From the NCBI RefSeq assembly GCF_001649575.2, contig NC_051431.1:18742373-18806372 (forward strand): DNA of 64,000 nt, written 5' to 3'. The position numbers and the translations under genes were made by a program. This DNA comes from Kryptolebias marmoratus (Eukaryota > Chordata > Actinopteri > Cyprinodontiformes > Rivulidae). Below, one piece after another: positions 27,543-40,340 of the stretch. The notes below the pieces were generated by a model. The model was not told the origin of the DNA and did not search any database. It saw only the letters and a program-made list of their open reading frames with translations. How positions within the stretch are numbered: position 1 is the stretch's first letter; the number at the start of each line of letters is the position of its first letter.

Positions 27543-28550
27543 CTGACGAGAGGTAAAGTAAAATTAAGAAAGTGGCCAAGAAAAAGTCTCGCTAAGACTG
27601 CCAATATGTTTAAAGTAACTGACAAACGATGTATAAGCTGAAAAGGACTGTATTTCTTTTAAATAAAACACCGGTACACTGTAGAAACCTAATACTTTAT
27701 ATTTCAGAACTGCTTTCTGGATTTTGCAACGCATTTATGTTCATTTTTACTTCTGATGACAGACTCAATTTTCCGTAGTGCAGAGCATCCTAAAGACTTT
27801 CTCAGCTGCTCTTTACAGAACCAGTTGGTGCTCCACTTTTTACAAATATGTCTGAAGGTGTTGGATTCAAGTCAGTGATATATACTTGGCCAGATTTAAA
27901 CTCTCATTGTTTATCTGGCTTCGTTTCATCTACTTTAACAAAAGCTAATCGTGGAGGCCTGAGCCAAGGCACAAGCAATGTTTTGTTTTCTTGGACGCAG
28001 TTCATAGAAGTTGACGTTTTGCAATGTCCCTCTCGCTGTCAGGACTGTTGCGGAAAGTCAGACTTCCACTGATAACCCCTGTGCCAAGTTTGAGGCACTG
28101 CCTGGTCCATCTGTTTTTGAGATTTAAACTGTCAGTGTAGTGCACTGTCTGTGGCATTGTTTCAGGAAGACAGCCAGTAGCTCAGATAAGAGGTACTATC
28201 TCTTATTCCATGTATTGTGATTACAGCCCAAAGTAATTTTGTGTTTTTGTTTGTAAATGAACTTCTTGTATCTTTTTTGTCTTTGTAAATAGTTACTTTG
28301 GAGCTTCTGCTGTGATTGTTTTTCGTATAAAGCCATGGCACAAATATGCAGCTATACACAGGCCTTTGATAAGAAAAAGAGAAAGTATGTGTTCAGGCAG
28401 TTCGGCTGATTTGAAATCAGATCAACTATTTATGAAACATGCCTAAAACAACCAAAGTTGACCAAGGTGCTGTACAATAAACAATTAAAATAAAAACATG
28501 AATAACCAAATTACAGATGTATTGTAAGGATCAAAGATTTCACACTTGTG

Positions 28551-28832
28551 TATCATCCATCCATTTTCTTTACCTGCTTCTCATTGGTCGTGGGGAGCTG
28601 GTGCTCATCTCCAGCAGTCACTGTGCGAGAGGCGGGGGACACAACCATTCACACTCTCACTCACACCTAGGGACAATTTAGAGTTACCAATGAACCTATC
28701 ATGCATGTTTTTGGTCTATGCTTGCATGAGGAGAACATGCAAACTCCACTCAGAAAGGCCCCAGGCTTGGAGGAGATCCAGTGACTATCTTGCTGGGAGG
28801 CAACAGCTCTAACCACTGCTCCCCTGTGCCAG
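28551..28832 (+). repeat. ATCCATCCATT-type fish dispersed repeat
   Basis: A near-complete copy: it starts ATCATCCATCCATTTTCTTT, then GCGAGAGGCGGGGGACACAA, ACAATTTAGAGTTACCAAT, GGAGAACATGCAAACTCCAC and GCTCTAACCACTGC. It lies in the large intron between exons 14 and 15. The family is abundant in fish; I do not assign a class. Confidence 0.8.
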
Positions 28833-29366
28833 TTGTGTCAGGATATCGAAATAATATAACTTGTGTATCACTGATTCCTTGTTGTTGTAGGGGATTTCTA
28901 CTTGGAGTTTTTCCTTTAGACTTTTGACAGTATTTTCTTTTTATATACGCTCCTCTTCTAAACTAAGAAACAACACAGTTATTGTAAAATACCACTAAGA
29001 TATTAAAGTGATATCGCAAAGGAATGCACTTATTTATGTCTAGGTCTTCAAGGGTTTAGAAACAGAAAATTGGAAAAACAAAACAAAACAGTAGCCTCTC
29101 TGTATTTGCAGAGTACTACTGCGCATTCAATCAATTTTTCTTCCAGTTATTCTTCCAATGGCAAAGTTTTACAAGCATCCTATTACACCATCCACTTCTG
29201 TTGCCATTAACATGCTCTAAAACAGCTGAAGTATAGAATACAAAATAAAGTAATTACATATACACAGAATGTTGCACTTTATAGTTGGACTGAAAGCAGC
29301 AATGCATTTTCTTTAGTGCCAACAGTTTCTATCTTTTGTAAAGGCTAAACAATTTACAATTTACTG

Positions 29367-29422
29367 GGTGGCACTCATGTGCAGTCATTGCCTCGTGGCA
29401 ATGACTGCACATGAGTGCCACC
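29367..29422. repeat. Perfect inverted repeat, 26-bp arms and 4-base loop
   Basis: The left arm (29367-29392) begins GGTGGCACTCATGTGC and the right arm (29397-29422) is its exact reverse complement, separated by TCGT. Pairing does not extend beyond the arms. The RNA from either strand could form an uninterrupted 26-bp stem. I do not recognise it as a named miRNA, and perfect pairing is unusual for an animal pre-miRNA. Confidence 0.95.
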
Positions 29423-31489
29423 AAGAATGTCAAAGTGATAGATAAAACACTGAACAGTGTTTCATGCTCCTTTTTACATTTTAGTTAAAATCAAAACTCT
29501 ACATGTTTGACATTCAGATGATACAAATATATTCACAGGTGACAACACATAAAACCGTGCTTTCCATTAAAACTCCACACAAACAAGTCAAGCTTTCAAT
29601 CGGTCTCCACAGGGTTAAACTGTACTGACAGTGTAGTAACAAACTACTCACAACTACTACCAGGAGACCAAAGGTCACGAAACTCTAGCTTATATAGTAC
29701 ACTGAAAGACCCCAGTAAAAACAGAATACATCAGCCTTTTAATGCCAGGAAATATATAAATAATTTTAACTGACTTTAGTATCTACATTTAAATAATAAT
29801 TTATTTCCTCTTTCAGCAGTAGCATTAGTACCAAACCAGTATTGCTCAGCAAGTCTGTTCAGCCAATCCTGACAGCTGAAAAGCAATTATTGCTGTTTTC
29901 TTCATTCTCTCCAGCGGTCAGCCAATTAATTATTTCTATTGACTGGATGGAAAATCTTCTAACTAGACTAAATCAGCTGAAAATAAAACAAGGAAAAGAG
30001 GAAAAAAAAGCCTGCCTTAGTCAGCCAGAGTGGCTTTTGTTCATGTGGCTTTTTTTCTGTGCTTTTATCAGTCTGTGAATTTCTTCTCCTAATTTCCTGC
30101 ACCACAGCTCATCCTAATGTAAGTGTTTACATGCACCTTCCTACATTTCTGTTCTCACTCTCGACTTATGTAGGCTGAGGTCACTGTCTTGATTATAAAC
30201 ACGTCCCTCTGTTTTTATTTGAGTTGGGCTAGATTCACAAGCAACAAGAACCGCATACTGACAAGCTTGCTTTTTGAGATTGTGAGCAAAAAAAAATAAA
30301 GTCGATAAGGAAAAGAAGAAGACATAAGACATATAGAATTTCAGTCTTACTCAAAAAGAAAGAAAAAAGAGGAGACAGATGGGGGGACATAAATGAGTGT
30401 GAAGTGTTGTCAAGGTGATATTGCTCTCCTGTTACCTTTCTTTTCATTATCTTTGGAGCTTTAACAATGGTGGTAGAGATTATGTGGGGTTTGATGAGTG
30501 GCTGGCTGCATGGTGTGAGGACTGTAGTGTCCCACTTACAGGGAGTTTCTCACTGTCAACCTTATTCATTTGTTATCAACATGACAACAAAACTATAAAG
30601 CCAGTATAGGAAAAGTTCAAAGAATTATTTTAAGCTAAGGCAACTTACCAAAGAGAGTTTCTTCATCCCTCAAAGTTAACATAAGACCCACTTTTAAAAT
30701 GCATGTAACTCAACAGCCTCTGACAAGGGAACAAACTGTAATGAACACCATGTAGTGGAATTATAGCTTTTGATTTAATACCAGTCGAATTATTTAAAGC
30801 CTCGTAAAATTTGTCTAAGAAGTCTTCCCATTCCTGAAGGGCCTGATTGGCTGGAGTATATGACTGGTCTACAAATTATGAATGGTAAAAAAAAAAGGCC
30901 ATACAGTGGCCAAAAACATAAAATGTATCACTACCACTAAAGAGCATGTTCTTCAGTGAGCTACCAGACACAATTACAGCTCCACACTTTTTACACCAGC
31001 AGCAGTGCAGCAGTACTCCTTTTGGTACATGAAGGAGAAACTAGACAATAAAAAAGTCGGCCTGTCAAAATATCTCTTCAAGTATAGCTTTTTATCACCT
31101 ATGTGTCATACACTTTTCTACTGCCCTGGTTCCCACCCCTCACTTCATTAAATAAATTAATATTAGCACGTTAGATTGACAGAAGAAAAAAAACTAAAAT
31201 TAAATAGTTAAAGTCATTTAACATGACTTTTCAAAATGCAATGATTCCTATTTTTTAAAACAAGAACCACAATTTGTTGCTGAATGCGTAACTGTTTTTA
31301 TTAGCTTTCATGGTATTTTGTCATCTATAATTTGATATTTAAATATCTCTGCTGTAATTAAATATTGGCATACTCTGCATGAAAAACTCTTCTCTACAGT
31401 TTTTAATGTTTCTGTTTTATTTATTTTTTTCTGTTTTATTTTTTTAATTTTGGCATGCTATGTTCTAGTCACAATGTTGACATTTTGTG

Positions 31490-31720
31490 TTGTCTGTCCA
31501 TTCTTACATTCCAGTATTTTGAACACAAAATTTCATGAAAGCCTGGAAGGAATTTCATCGAATTTGTCACAAATGTGCAACGTGAAAGAACGGATTGCAT
31601 TTGTTCGTCAGAGGTTATGACCAGCTTACAAAACAGGTTTTTGTCAACAACTCAAGAATTTATGTCACTATTTCTGACACAAATGTCCCGCAGAACCAAA
31701 AAAAGATGAAGTGAGAAAAA
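31490..31720 (+). repeat. Probable dispersed fish repeat
   Basis: AACTCAAGAATTTATGTCAC and TTTCTGACACAAATGTCCC, with CAAAACAGGTTTTTG just before them, resemble a family I recall with multiple internal units in fish genomes. Only one diverged unit is seen here. Confidence 0.45.
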
Positions 31721-32893
31721 TGTACATCCAGACTGAATTTCACAAAAACCTTTTTTCACTTAAAAAACAACTTTTTATGCTCTCTTTTTCACACTACTAC
31801 TGTAGAGAAGAAAAAGAAACAGATTTAAATTACAATTTAGGCAGTTACCTAAGACATACAAAGACGGGTTAGTTTAACTGTTGTTTTATCACCCAACTTA
31901 AAATATGGTCACATAACAATCATTAAATATTAGTTATTTAGATGATACTGACACATTATTAGTGCTCTTTACTAATCTAAATTATCTGTACAAATCCTCA
32001 AACTAGAAAATGACAATAAAAAAACAAATTTAAAAAGAAGTCAAATAAGGCTTTGTTTCTAAATGAAGGAAATTATTATCTCTACTAACATTTTTTAGTA
32101 AAACTGGTACATTTACATAGCTGTTCATTAATCTAAGTTGTCTGCACGGCAAAATGTAACAGGATATGACATGCTAAAAAAAGATTGGTTAAAATGAAGT
32201 TAAAGTATTCTTTGTAACTGTATGAAGGACGAAAGCATCATTATCTCCACTCTCAAGTTGAGAAATAAACAAGGGAAAAAAAGGATGTGTCATCTCTGTG
32301 TGACTTCCTTTGATGGAATACAGACATTCACAGTATTTGTGTGGGGCAGGGAGGGGCGGTGGCTGGGGAATGACACCTGTGTCTTGATCTGTGTACGCCT
32401 ATTTCTCCAGGAACTGAAGAACTAAATACAGATATAAAGAAGCACACGGGCTCAGAAGCATGCGCAGGCAAAGACACACACAGATATATGCAAAATAAAA
32501 AGTGCATCTGAGAAAAGCTCCCTTTGGACCCACGAGAAGTAAATTGTCTGTGTTGTCCCCCATCTCTCTCGTTTTGCCAAGCAGCCAGCACTCCTTTGGG
32601 TTTTAAACTCATTTTCATGTCTCTTGTAAGCTCTCCATTTATACATATTTGTTCAAAATCCTATTATGAGGTCTTTGTGATATGTATAATGCTGATAAAT
32701 TGGAAAGTATTTTCCAGCAAAAGTTGGACACAGAGGTAATCTGTACAATCTATTTTTCTCGAAGCACAAAAAACATCAGTGATCGTTTCTGACACACCTT
32801 AAAGAAAAATACAATTCAGATTGATGAAACCTTAAATGTAAACATTAAAAATTAAAAAGACATGAGAAGAGACTCCCCCTCCTTTTAACCAAC

Positions 32894-33062
32894 CTGTTGC
32901 GTCTGGATAATGCACTGAATATTGGCATGAGTGAGATCGGTCACCGCTTTCATATTCTGGTGAGTTTGAGTGACTGGTATCCGTGTCCAAACCTAAAGGC
33001 GAAAACTCGTCCAGATCACAAAACTGCTCTGATCCAGGCCCAGCACTCTGGTGTTGCATCAC
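32894..33062 (-). CDS. zbbx: zbbx exon 14 in window
   Basis: A 169-nt exon, phase 0 in and phase 1 out, with acceptor TATCCCCCCAG and donor GTTGGTTA. It encodes VMQHQSAGPGSEQFCDLDEF, then SPLGLDTDTSHSNSPEYESG and a short Tyr/His-containing tail (residues 802-857). The CDLDEFSPLGLD element may be a short linear binding motif; that is inference. The donor departs from the usual GTRAGT. Confidence 0.87.
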
Positions 33063-34901
33063 CTGGGGGGATACAGAAACAGATGGAGGGACAGGGGAGG
33101 ATGAGGGACAGAAGGAAGATGGGGGAATGAAAAATGAAAAGAGAGAGAAAGAAGCATGTAATGTTACAATGAGATAAGAAGATGCTCCACAAAGGGAGGT
33201 AACAAAAATCCTAAATAAATAATTGATGACCGAGGGTATAAAAACAAAGAAGGGGGAAATAATGAAAATAATAAATATCTTTGTATCAGTTTTTGTCTTC
33301 TTTTAAACAGTCAGTAAACATAAATATGCATGTGACTTTTTAATGCATCTTAAATTTGTATTTTTCAATGTTCAATGTGTAAATGCATATTAATAAGACA
33401 ATGTCCTTTACTAGAGATTATTCCCCCCTCTGTCTGTTTCCTTTGTTTCCACTTGATGAATTGATTTTTAATTAACCCCTGGAGCTGGTAAGAGCATCTC
33501 ACAATTGTTTTGTGTGTTAGCCGTTCCTCCCATGGAAGTGTCCTCCTGTGAGACAGGACTAAAGTGAGGAGGCTCTGTTTAGTTAAGATTAGATCTGATG
33601 CATTAGCATGCTAGCCTTGCAAGACACTGCAGATGGGCTAGGAGGATATAGGGAAAAAGACATGAGGGAATAACTCTGCTCCGAAGGAAGGAGCGGGGAT
33701 GGAGAGAGACAAGAGGAAGATGGTAAAATATAGACAAAGAAATGGCAGGAGACCGCTGCGCAACAAGAAAAAAAATAATACGTCTTTGTGCTGAACAATA
33801 TTGTCTCAGTGTGAAGGATGCAGCGGTTTACTTGCTACCAAAACATAAATGCAAAACAACTATGAGACAGAGCTGAGGGAAGAATGGAAAATAATTTAGA
33901 CAAAAAGATGAATAACGATAGAGGAGGAGAAAAGAAATGCAAGAAACTCAATCAAGAGTGCAAAAGAGATCAGGTCTCTGAAGAGAGCCAAAGTTCGAAA
34001 AAGAAAAAAATAATCTTGTCATTCAGGAGTAGCTTGATTTAGGTCCACGGGCCTACATAACCACCATTTTTACAATCATGAACATATATTTTTTTAGCTT
34101 TTTTAATAAAAAGCTGGCTCTTTTTTCATTCCTCTGTCACACTGGAAAAGATTTATACCATTAAATGACAGATGAGTCATTTGAGACTATTCAAATAGTT
34201 TTGTTTTTTTAATCCACTCCGTTTCTCTTTTCTTCCCTCAACAGTTTGTACCTTTGTCACCACAGCTTTACAAATCTCTGAGCTACAGATAAAGAATGTA
34301 AAGTAATTAGTGTGATACTAATGTTATCCAATAGATCAGGTCAATGACAATAAAAATCTCAACTAACTCTAAGTCACCGAGTTCCTCTCACTCGACGCAG
34401 TAATTATGTCCAAGGTAATGAACTTCAAAAACTCGTTAATATAATATATTCCTTCTATTGTCCGCTGGATATATTTCCAAGATAAAGTTCAGAGCATGAG
34501 CAGTGATATTTAACAAATTAATCTTTCATTCCTTTGTTAGATGTAAAAAGAAAAAATCAATGTAATAATAAATGGTACTGAACAACTATTAATAAATAAA
34601 CTTACACAATGCACACAAATTTCAAGCAATGAAAAGCAGCATCAGTAATAGTTATTATGTATTTGTATTACCCCTGCATCAAAACACAAACATGTCATGG
34701 GTTACAAGGGAGTGTTTTACTCTAAAGAAAAATGTGTTGTTGTATTGATGCCTGATAATCAATCTGACTACAGCTTCTTACACTTACAGACCTGTCAAGG
34801 AATAATTTTACTTTACTAAGACAGGGTTGTACTTCTTAGAACTTTGACAGCTTTAACACAATGTTAATCCTTTAAAAGAATAAAATGTGGAAATATGTTA
34901 C
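33063..34901 (-). other. zbbx intron between exons 13 and 14
   Basis: A 1.8-kb AT-rich intron with a purine-rich block (33100-33170). No repeat or extra exon recognised. Confidence 0.6.
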
Positions 34902-35128
34902 CATAAGTGGTTCTGACTGATGTTCTGGCTTATCAGTCTGCAGGTCTGTCTCTATTTCTGCCTCTGCTGGAACAAAGAAATCTTCTAGATGAGACACTGC
35001 GGCACTATCTTCCCTTTCTGTAGATTTCTTTTTTGTTAAACGTCCTTGCGTTTGTGCTTCGTCGCCTGAAGAGTCGTCTTCATGTGGAGCCAGACTCAGG
35101 CTATCGGTGGACATTTCATCTGCACTGT
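34902..35128 (-). CDS. zbbx: zbbx exon 13 in window (acidic/Ser-rich)
   Basis: A 227-nt exon, phase 1 in and phase 0 out, with acceptor TTTCATGAAG and donor GTAACAT. It encodes DSADEMSTDSLSLAPHEDDS, then an acidic stretch with HLEDFFVPAEAEIETDLQTD (residues 726-801). The acceptor is preceded by a (TG)n run on the coding strand (plus-strand CA repeat from about 35145) in place of an ordinary pyrimidine tract. Confidence 0.87.
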
Positions 35129-37417
35129 CTTCATGAAACAAACACACATACACACACACACACACATTTAGAAACTGAAAGGTTTTCTTTGAGTTGTAAT
35201 TTCAGATAAAAAATACAATTTTTCAAAATACTCAATGGTAATAGAGAACGATATCGTTGTATTTGTCTCTTTCAAACAATGGTGGACATTCCAGGTGAAT
35301 AGTACAATAAAAAAAAACGTTCTGACTGTCCTTGCTTATCTAGCTTTGAACCACTGAAGCAAAGTTTTCATCTCTAATATCCAAGGAAAGTGATGTGACA
35401 AGAACGTCCTTGACACTGTAAAGCTCCAATAGGCCAATAAAGTTGGCATTCAGCGTCTAAATGGTCAAAGAGCTGCAGGAAGTGGTGGAAGTGAAGGATG
35501 AAGGGAAGAACAGAGATGATGGATAAACAGAGAAATAGAGGTAGACGTTTGAAGTAAGAGAGTGGAACTGAGATAAGCTAAAAGCAAGATTTTGAAAAGT
35601 TTTAAAGGAAAAGAACTTTTTCTTTCCCTCTCCAGTTGGCAACCCAGTTCGTAACACGTTTCTATTTTATTAATTTGATTTTAATTATACAAAGATTGCA
35701 GTTATTAACGAATCAGCAAACATAAATGGCCATAAAATGGGAAAATAAATGGGCACAGAAAAATACACTAGCAGTCAGCAAGTAACAACTGGAGCATGTT
35801 TATCCAATTCGAACAGAATTATGTAAGGCAATGTTATGAGCAGGTCAAAAATGTAACTTAAAAAAACAACTCTTTGCAGCTCTGCATGCCAGAGGCTTAA
35901 ATTAAATGATTTAAGAATGCATAATGAGAAAACAAACCAAAGGTTTTGTGTGGAATAATTTGTTGTGGCGGTATTGTAACAGGAGGGCACAGATCAGAAA
36001 ATACTCAGGGAGTTGTCTGCACCAAGGCCGGAGCAAAGATTCAGCTTACATTTTAGGTGTTTTCTGCCATGCAGAGGTACTTAGTAATTTCCCAGATTCA
36101 GTTGGGAGGTCCTTATTTTCATATTTTTTACTGTTTTATAATTCTCTAATGAAACGGGGTTTTTGGTTTTATACAACATAGTTTTGTTATTTTCTGTTTT
36201 GCTGACTCTTGTGGGAATGCTGTAATCCAATTTCAGATTTCACAATTAATGTACCTTTGCATTCCTTGTGCAAAGTGATTTTTGAGTTAAAACTTGGTTT
36301 GACGGATAATGCTGGAGTAAGGTTATAGTTAGATTCAAGCAATTAGGCATTGTGTTGTATTAGTTCAGGCTGGAGTAAGGGGCAATGGAAAGTAATGTGC
36401 CAAGTGTTACCAAGAGGATACATAAACAAATATCTCTGTGTGTATGTGGGTGGGTGCGTGTGTGTGTCCATACTAAAGAAATTCCGGGCCATTCTTTATA
36501 GTGTAATCACCTTCCTGTCTATTCCAGTGTTGTATCAGCTATTCACTTAAAATCAAACTTTGATTTTCATAAATAGCAAAAGAACACATTTTATGGTTGG
36601 ATCTAAATTGCCTTTGACAGCCCAGGGGAATGAAAGGAAGCTATTACTTTGAGATTCACAAGCCGTTTATTCATATAAACTGTGAACTGTGTTTAAACTG
36701 TGGCATGACAAAGGGCTTTTGTTCAGTGAATGTCTCTAATGCGAGGACCTGGGTTGTCTCATTTCTCCATTTTTATTTTGGATTTAAGATTTTACCGTTT
36801 AGAAATGACCATCTTCCACCTGTGAATAACAGCAAACAATATAGTGTTGAGGTACAAAATGTTTGAAACAAACATCAAAAAAGTACTATGGAAGTATTGC
36901 GTGTGAAAACTGAAAGTAAAGTTATGAAAAGAACAGCTGTTTAGGCAGCTTGACATACATATTTTTCCATTCAACTGGACTTTGAGCTAAAAGGGTTAAA
37001 TGCTAACAGGTTTATCTAAAGCAGAGTTATTCTATTATCCCTGCTAGTTTAAAATATCTTTGAATTATTATCTGAGCTACTTGAGCTACTTAGAAACTAC
37101 TTGCCATGAAAAGACTAAAGAAACTTCTATTTCTGCCTTGTCAGTGGGTAAAATTATATCAAAACTTGACTTTGACGAGATATGTGGCCTGAGAGCAAAG
37201 GTGGAAATGTTATTTTATGCTGTCACAATCTTAGAGATGTTAACTGTAATCAGTGTAAATTGGCACGTTTTAAGAGTAATAATGATGAAGAAAATCATGA
37301 AATTCTCATCTCATCTCACTTACTTAATAGTGAAGCCTTTTGGTGTTTGTCCAAGATGACAATGAGCAGAAATGGAGAAAAAAAAAATAGGCACACATAA
37401 TATGACGTTTCAATTAC
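35129..37417 (-). other. zbbx intron between exons 12 and 13
   Basis: A 2.3-kb intron. The coding-strand 3' end carries a short (TG)n tract (35145-35166) ahead of the acceptor. Nothing else recognised. Confidence 0.6.
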
Positions 37418-38143
37418 CTACTAATAGCTCCTTGTCCTCTTCCATCTTCTCAAGATTATCGATGACATCTTCAAATTTTAGAGCTGACATACTGTAGGTA
37501 CATGCAGCACCATGGTACTGCATGGGGTTGTTCCCTGATTGAACTGGTTTCAAGGATTTCGGTGGTGGCTGAGGTCTGGCAGAAACCGGTGATAAAGGCT
37601 GCCTTAGTAACTTGAGGTCGCTCAGGGAATGCTGGGATTGTTGTGGGGAGAATAGATTGCCTGTTGGAGCTTCACAAAGCTCTAGAGATGAGATTGTTTC
37701 TGCAAATAACTGGGAGGATTGTAGGTTTTCTGACAAAACAGATGAGTCTGCGCCTTTCTGTTGTGGGAGTGAGTGGTAAACCTTTGGCAATAAGTTTGAC
37801 TGAGTAGAACTTGATGGCGAAACTCTGAAGGTAGACCTCAGGGAAAAGGATGCTGATGAAGAAAGGGAAAGGTGCTTTTTTGGGATTTTGGAAATGTTAC
37901 TATCCAAAGTTGACAGATTAGCAAAAGGTAAAACAGGAGATTGTGAGGACGTGGGGATCTCAGACTGTGAATGTGGTAATGGGGACAAAAATTGTGGTGA
38001 TCCACATTTAGCTTTTGGTTTGTGGACACTGTAAGAGCTATTGGACCTAGATGACTGTGAGGTTGGTGTCTTGACTGATTCCTTTGATCTTCCAGGAGTC
38101 TCAGAAAGAGGACAAGCTGATGCCTTACTTTTGGAAGACAAAT
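37418..38143 (-). CDS. zbbx: zbbx exon 12 in window (large Ser/Pro-rich exon)
   Basis: This is the largest exon at 726 nt, phase 1 in and phase 1 out, with acceptor TTTTGCTTAG and donor GTAATTG. It encodes about 242 residues (484-725), starting DLSSKSKASACPLSETPGRS. The sequence is dominated by Ser, Pro, Gln and Lys with no fold I recognise. It contains repeated SP/SS runs that look like phosphorylation-rich disorder and ends in an acidic helix-like segment (FEDVIDNLEKMEEDKELLV). An uninterrupted frame of this length in AT-rich DNA is strong evidence of coding on its own. Confidence 0.93.
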
Positions 38144-38752
38144 CTAAGCAAAAGATACAAAAAAACAAAATATCATTCAGTATTTTGTTTATCTTTCCAA
38201 GCATAAGGTTTAGAACTGCTTTACAATCGTGAATTTCCTAATTAAGACAAAACTTTTTTATAAAAGATTTTTTTAATTAATCTACTGACTACATTTACCT
38301 TTCAAAACACTTACTTTTTAAAAAAAATCTAATACATTTTTTCATAGCCATGATCTAAATCTCTGAGACTAGCTTTGAGACTATAGTCATGAGAATTTGT
38401 GTGTACTATCCATCCACCCATTTTCTTCAATGGCTTTTTCCTTTGCAGGTCACTCATAATTCTTAAAACTAATCTGATTCATTTGTTTTGAAAATGCAGT
38501 AACCCATCCATATTTATTGACATTGTGATCACTATCCATCCATTTCTCTTCTTGATTAGTTGCATTATAACAAATCTGCTTACGTGATGAAACAAGTTTA
38601 AAGTAATTGTGCCAATGCCATTTACATGTCAAAGTGTTTAACAAAAATTCCATAATGATCCCAGTCTAACACTAGCTTACTAGAGCCTGTACTCCATGTA
38701 CAGACCTTTCTACAGGAAGTATTTCTGTCTCACTGTATAACACACAGACTAC
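38144..38752 (-). other. zbbx intron between exons 11 and 12
   Basis: A 0.6-kb intron. CTATCCATCCACCCATTTTC near 38407 resembles the start of the ATCCATCCATT-type repeat, but the rest of that repeat does not follow. Confidence 0.55.
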
Positions 38753-38955
38753 CTTTGACTGATTGCTCTGGTTTTGGAGTCTGACGATCAGCTGAGTGAA
38801 ACTTCTGGGCTGGTAGAAAACGTCTTGATGTGACAGAATGTTTGGATGGCTGTGTTGAAGGAGAGGAGTCGTCAGCTTTAAAGAATCCACTAAAAAGGGC
38901 TGTGTGGGACATCGGACTTTGTTCTTTTCTGAAAATCTGCTGGATAGTAGAAACC
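38753..38955 (-). CDS. zbbx: zbbx exon 11 in window (Ser-rich)
   Basis: A 203-nt exon, phase 2 in and phase 1 out, with acceptor TTTTTCACACAG and donor GTAGTCTG. It encodes a segment beginning VSTIQQIFRKEQSPMSHTAL and ending RQTPKPEQSVK (residues 417-483), rich in Ser, Gln and Pro and likely disordered. A dispersed fish repeat lies just upstream in the intron, from about 38991. Confidence 0.87.
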
Positions 38956-38990
38956 CTGTGTGAAAAACAGAACACTTTGTGAGTTCATGT

Positions 38991-39251
38991 GAATGGACTG
39001 TACTCGTATAGCGCCTTTCTAGCAAACCAGGCCACTTAAGGCCTTATTTACCCAAATACATGCATTCATACAGCACTTTACAACTTTCTACAAAGCTAAT
39101 CTGAATAAGTCATTCTATAGTGTCTAATCAGTGCTTTAAATCTCATCCTTACACAATTAGGGGTTCAGTTTCTTGCCCAGGAACACTTAAACATGTGGTG
39201 GAATCGAACCTCCTACTCTCTCATTGGAGAATGACTGCTCTAAGCACAAGC
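38991..39251 (+). repeat. Fish dispersed repeat with TATAGCGCCTTTCTAG head
   Basis: Starts GAATGGACTGTACTCGTATA and GCGCCTTTCTAGC, runs through GGGGTTCAGTTTCTTGCCCA and ends near GAATCGAACCTCCTACTC and the GACTGCTCTAAGCAC tail. It is collinear with a second copy at 58226-58545. The family is widespread in teleosts and its end resembles a tRNA-like or satellite-like tail. Confidence 0.85.
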
Positions 39252-39867
39252 ACCAATGATAGCAAACTTTATGAAAACTAATTAACACATTTTTACATTA
39301 TACAGTATTTTCTTCAATAAGTGGATGTCAGCTAGTACTTACAAGAAGAGCAGTGATTGCCTGAACATTGGACCAATGACTCTAGTATATATAATACTGC
39401 TAATTATTTGTCACAATGTTCACAGCAATAAGAGAAAATAAATGTGACAGTAATTATATTTTTCTCTTTATTTCTTTGAAGCAAAAAGGGAATCTAATCA
39501 AGAAGACATCTTTGATTTACCTGTTTGTTTCCTAATTGCTTCAAAACAGCCATGACTGTTCCTGTCTACTCTGAATACAGTTAAGGCTGTCATCACATAA
39601 ATATATTTTTATGCTACTCTATCATAGCTTTGCATCCATTTCTAAAAGAATTAACAAGTTTTATGATTCAGCTATGTTTTCTTATCAGCAGAGCTCTACA
39701 GTGAAGTCTACAGTAAAGTCAAGGTAATGAGTTTATAGTACTTTTTTTTTCTGGAGTGTTACAGCATGGATTGACTCAAATAATGTAGGCATGTGTAAAA
39801 CACCACTGCCATAATGTCTTAAAAGCACTTATTTGTCTTCCCTTCTATCTTACTCTTATAATTTAAG

Positions 39868-40003
39868 AGATATTATAAAAGATTCCTGCCCACAGCCATC
39901 AGTGTCTATAACAACTCTTTAACGAAACCAGGATTATGAGCTACAACATTTAATTTCCCTTTGGGATTAGTAAAGTATTTTTGAATTTGAATTGAATTGA
40001 ATA
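39868..40003 (+). mobile_element. 3' end of a LINE (truncated)
   Basis: The plus strand reads RFLPTAISVYNNSL, the usual end of a Rex/L2-type ORF2, followed by a short 3' UTR with TTTCCCTTTGGGATTAGTAA and a terminal (TTGAA)n-like microtandem. This is a typical 5'-truncated insertion, lying in the intron between exons 10 and 11. Confidence 0.8.
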
Positions 40004-40138
40004 ACAGAATTTAGCCTAAGTGAACTGAAGTAAATACTATTTCACCAATAAACAGTTATGCTCTTAAAAGGTGAAAATCAGATTCTGTTCTGTGTCTAAG
40101 ATGTAAGTCATGGTGAAGTTTTTTAACTTGAATCTTAC

Positions 40139-40194
40139 TCTCTGTTTTCAGTCTTCTGTTCAGCATCACAGACTCTTTTTATGTTTCTGCATGT
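40139..40194 (-). CDS. zbbx: zbbx exon 10 in window (56-nt exon)
   Basis: A small exon, phase 0 in and phase 2 out, between acceptor TTTTTCACAG and donor GTAAGATT. It encodes TCRNIKRVCDAEQKTENR plus two bases of a split Glu codon. The intron separating it from exon 9 is only 146 bp. Being this short, it depends mainly on the strong splice sites and the phase link to both neighbours. Confidence 0.8.
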
Positions 40195-40340
40195 CTGTGA
40201 AAAACAAAAGAACGGTCAATATTTTCAAACAAATCAGAAAGAGATGGGGAGATACAAAAATGCACAGAAAGAACAAGTTTGTATTGTGACAGTCTGTGTT
40301 TTGGCTGTTCATGTAAATAAAATGTAATTCAATAAAGTAC

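Larger units (their letters stand above)
27543..32893 (-). other. zbbx intron between exons 14 and 15
   Basis: A 5.35-kb intron holding the dispersed repeat at 28551, the hairpin at 29367 and a repeat-like stretch at 31490. Short frames on either strand, including the one through 32328-32618, lack matching splice sites and phase. Confidence 0.6.

Noticed and set aside
32328..32618. Minus-strand open frame considered as an extra zbbx exon
   Set aside because: No acceptor/donor pair gives the phase 1 to phase 1 fit required between exons 14 and 15.
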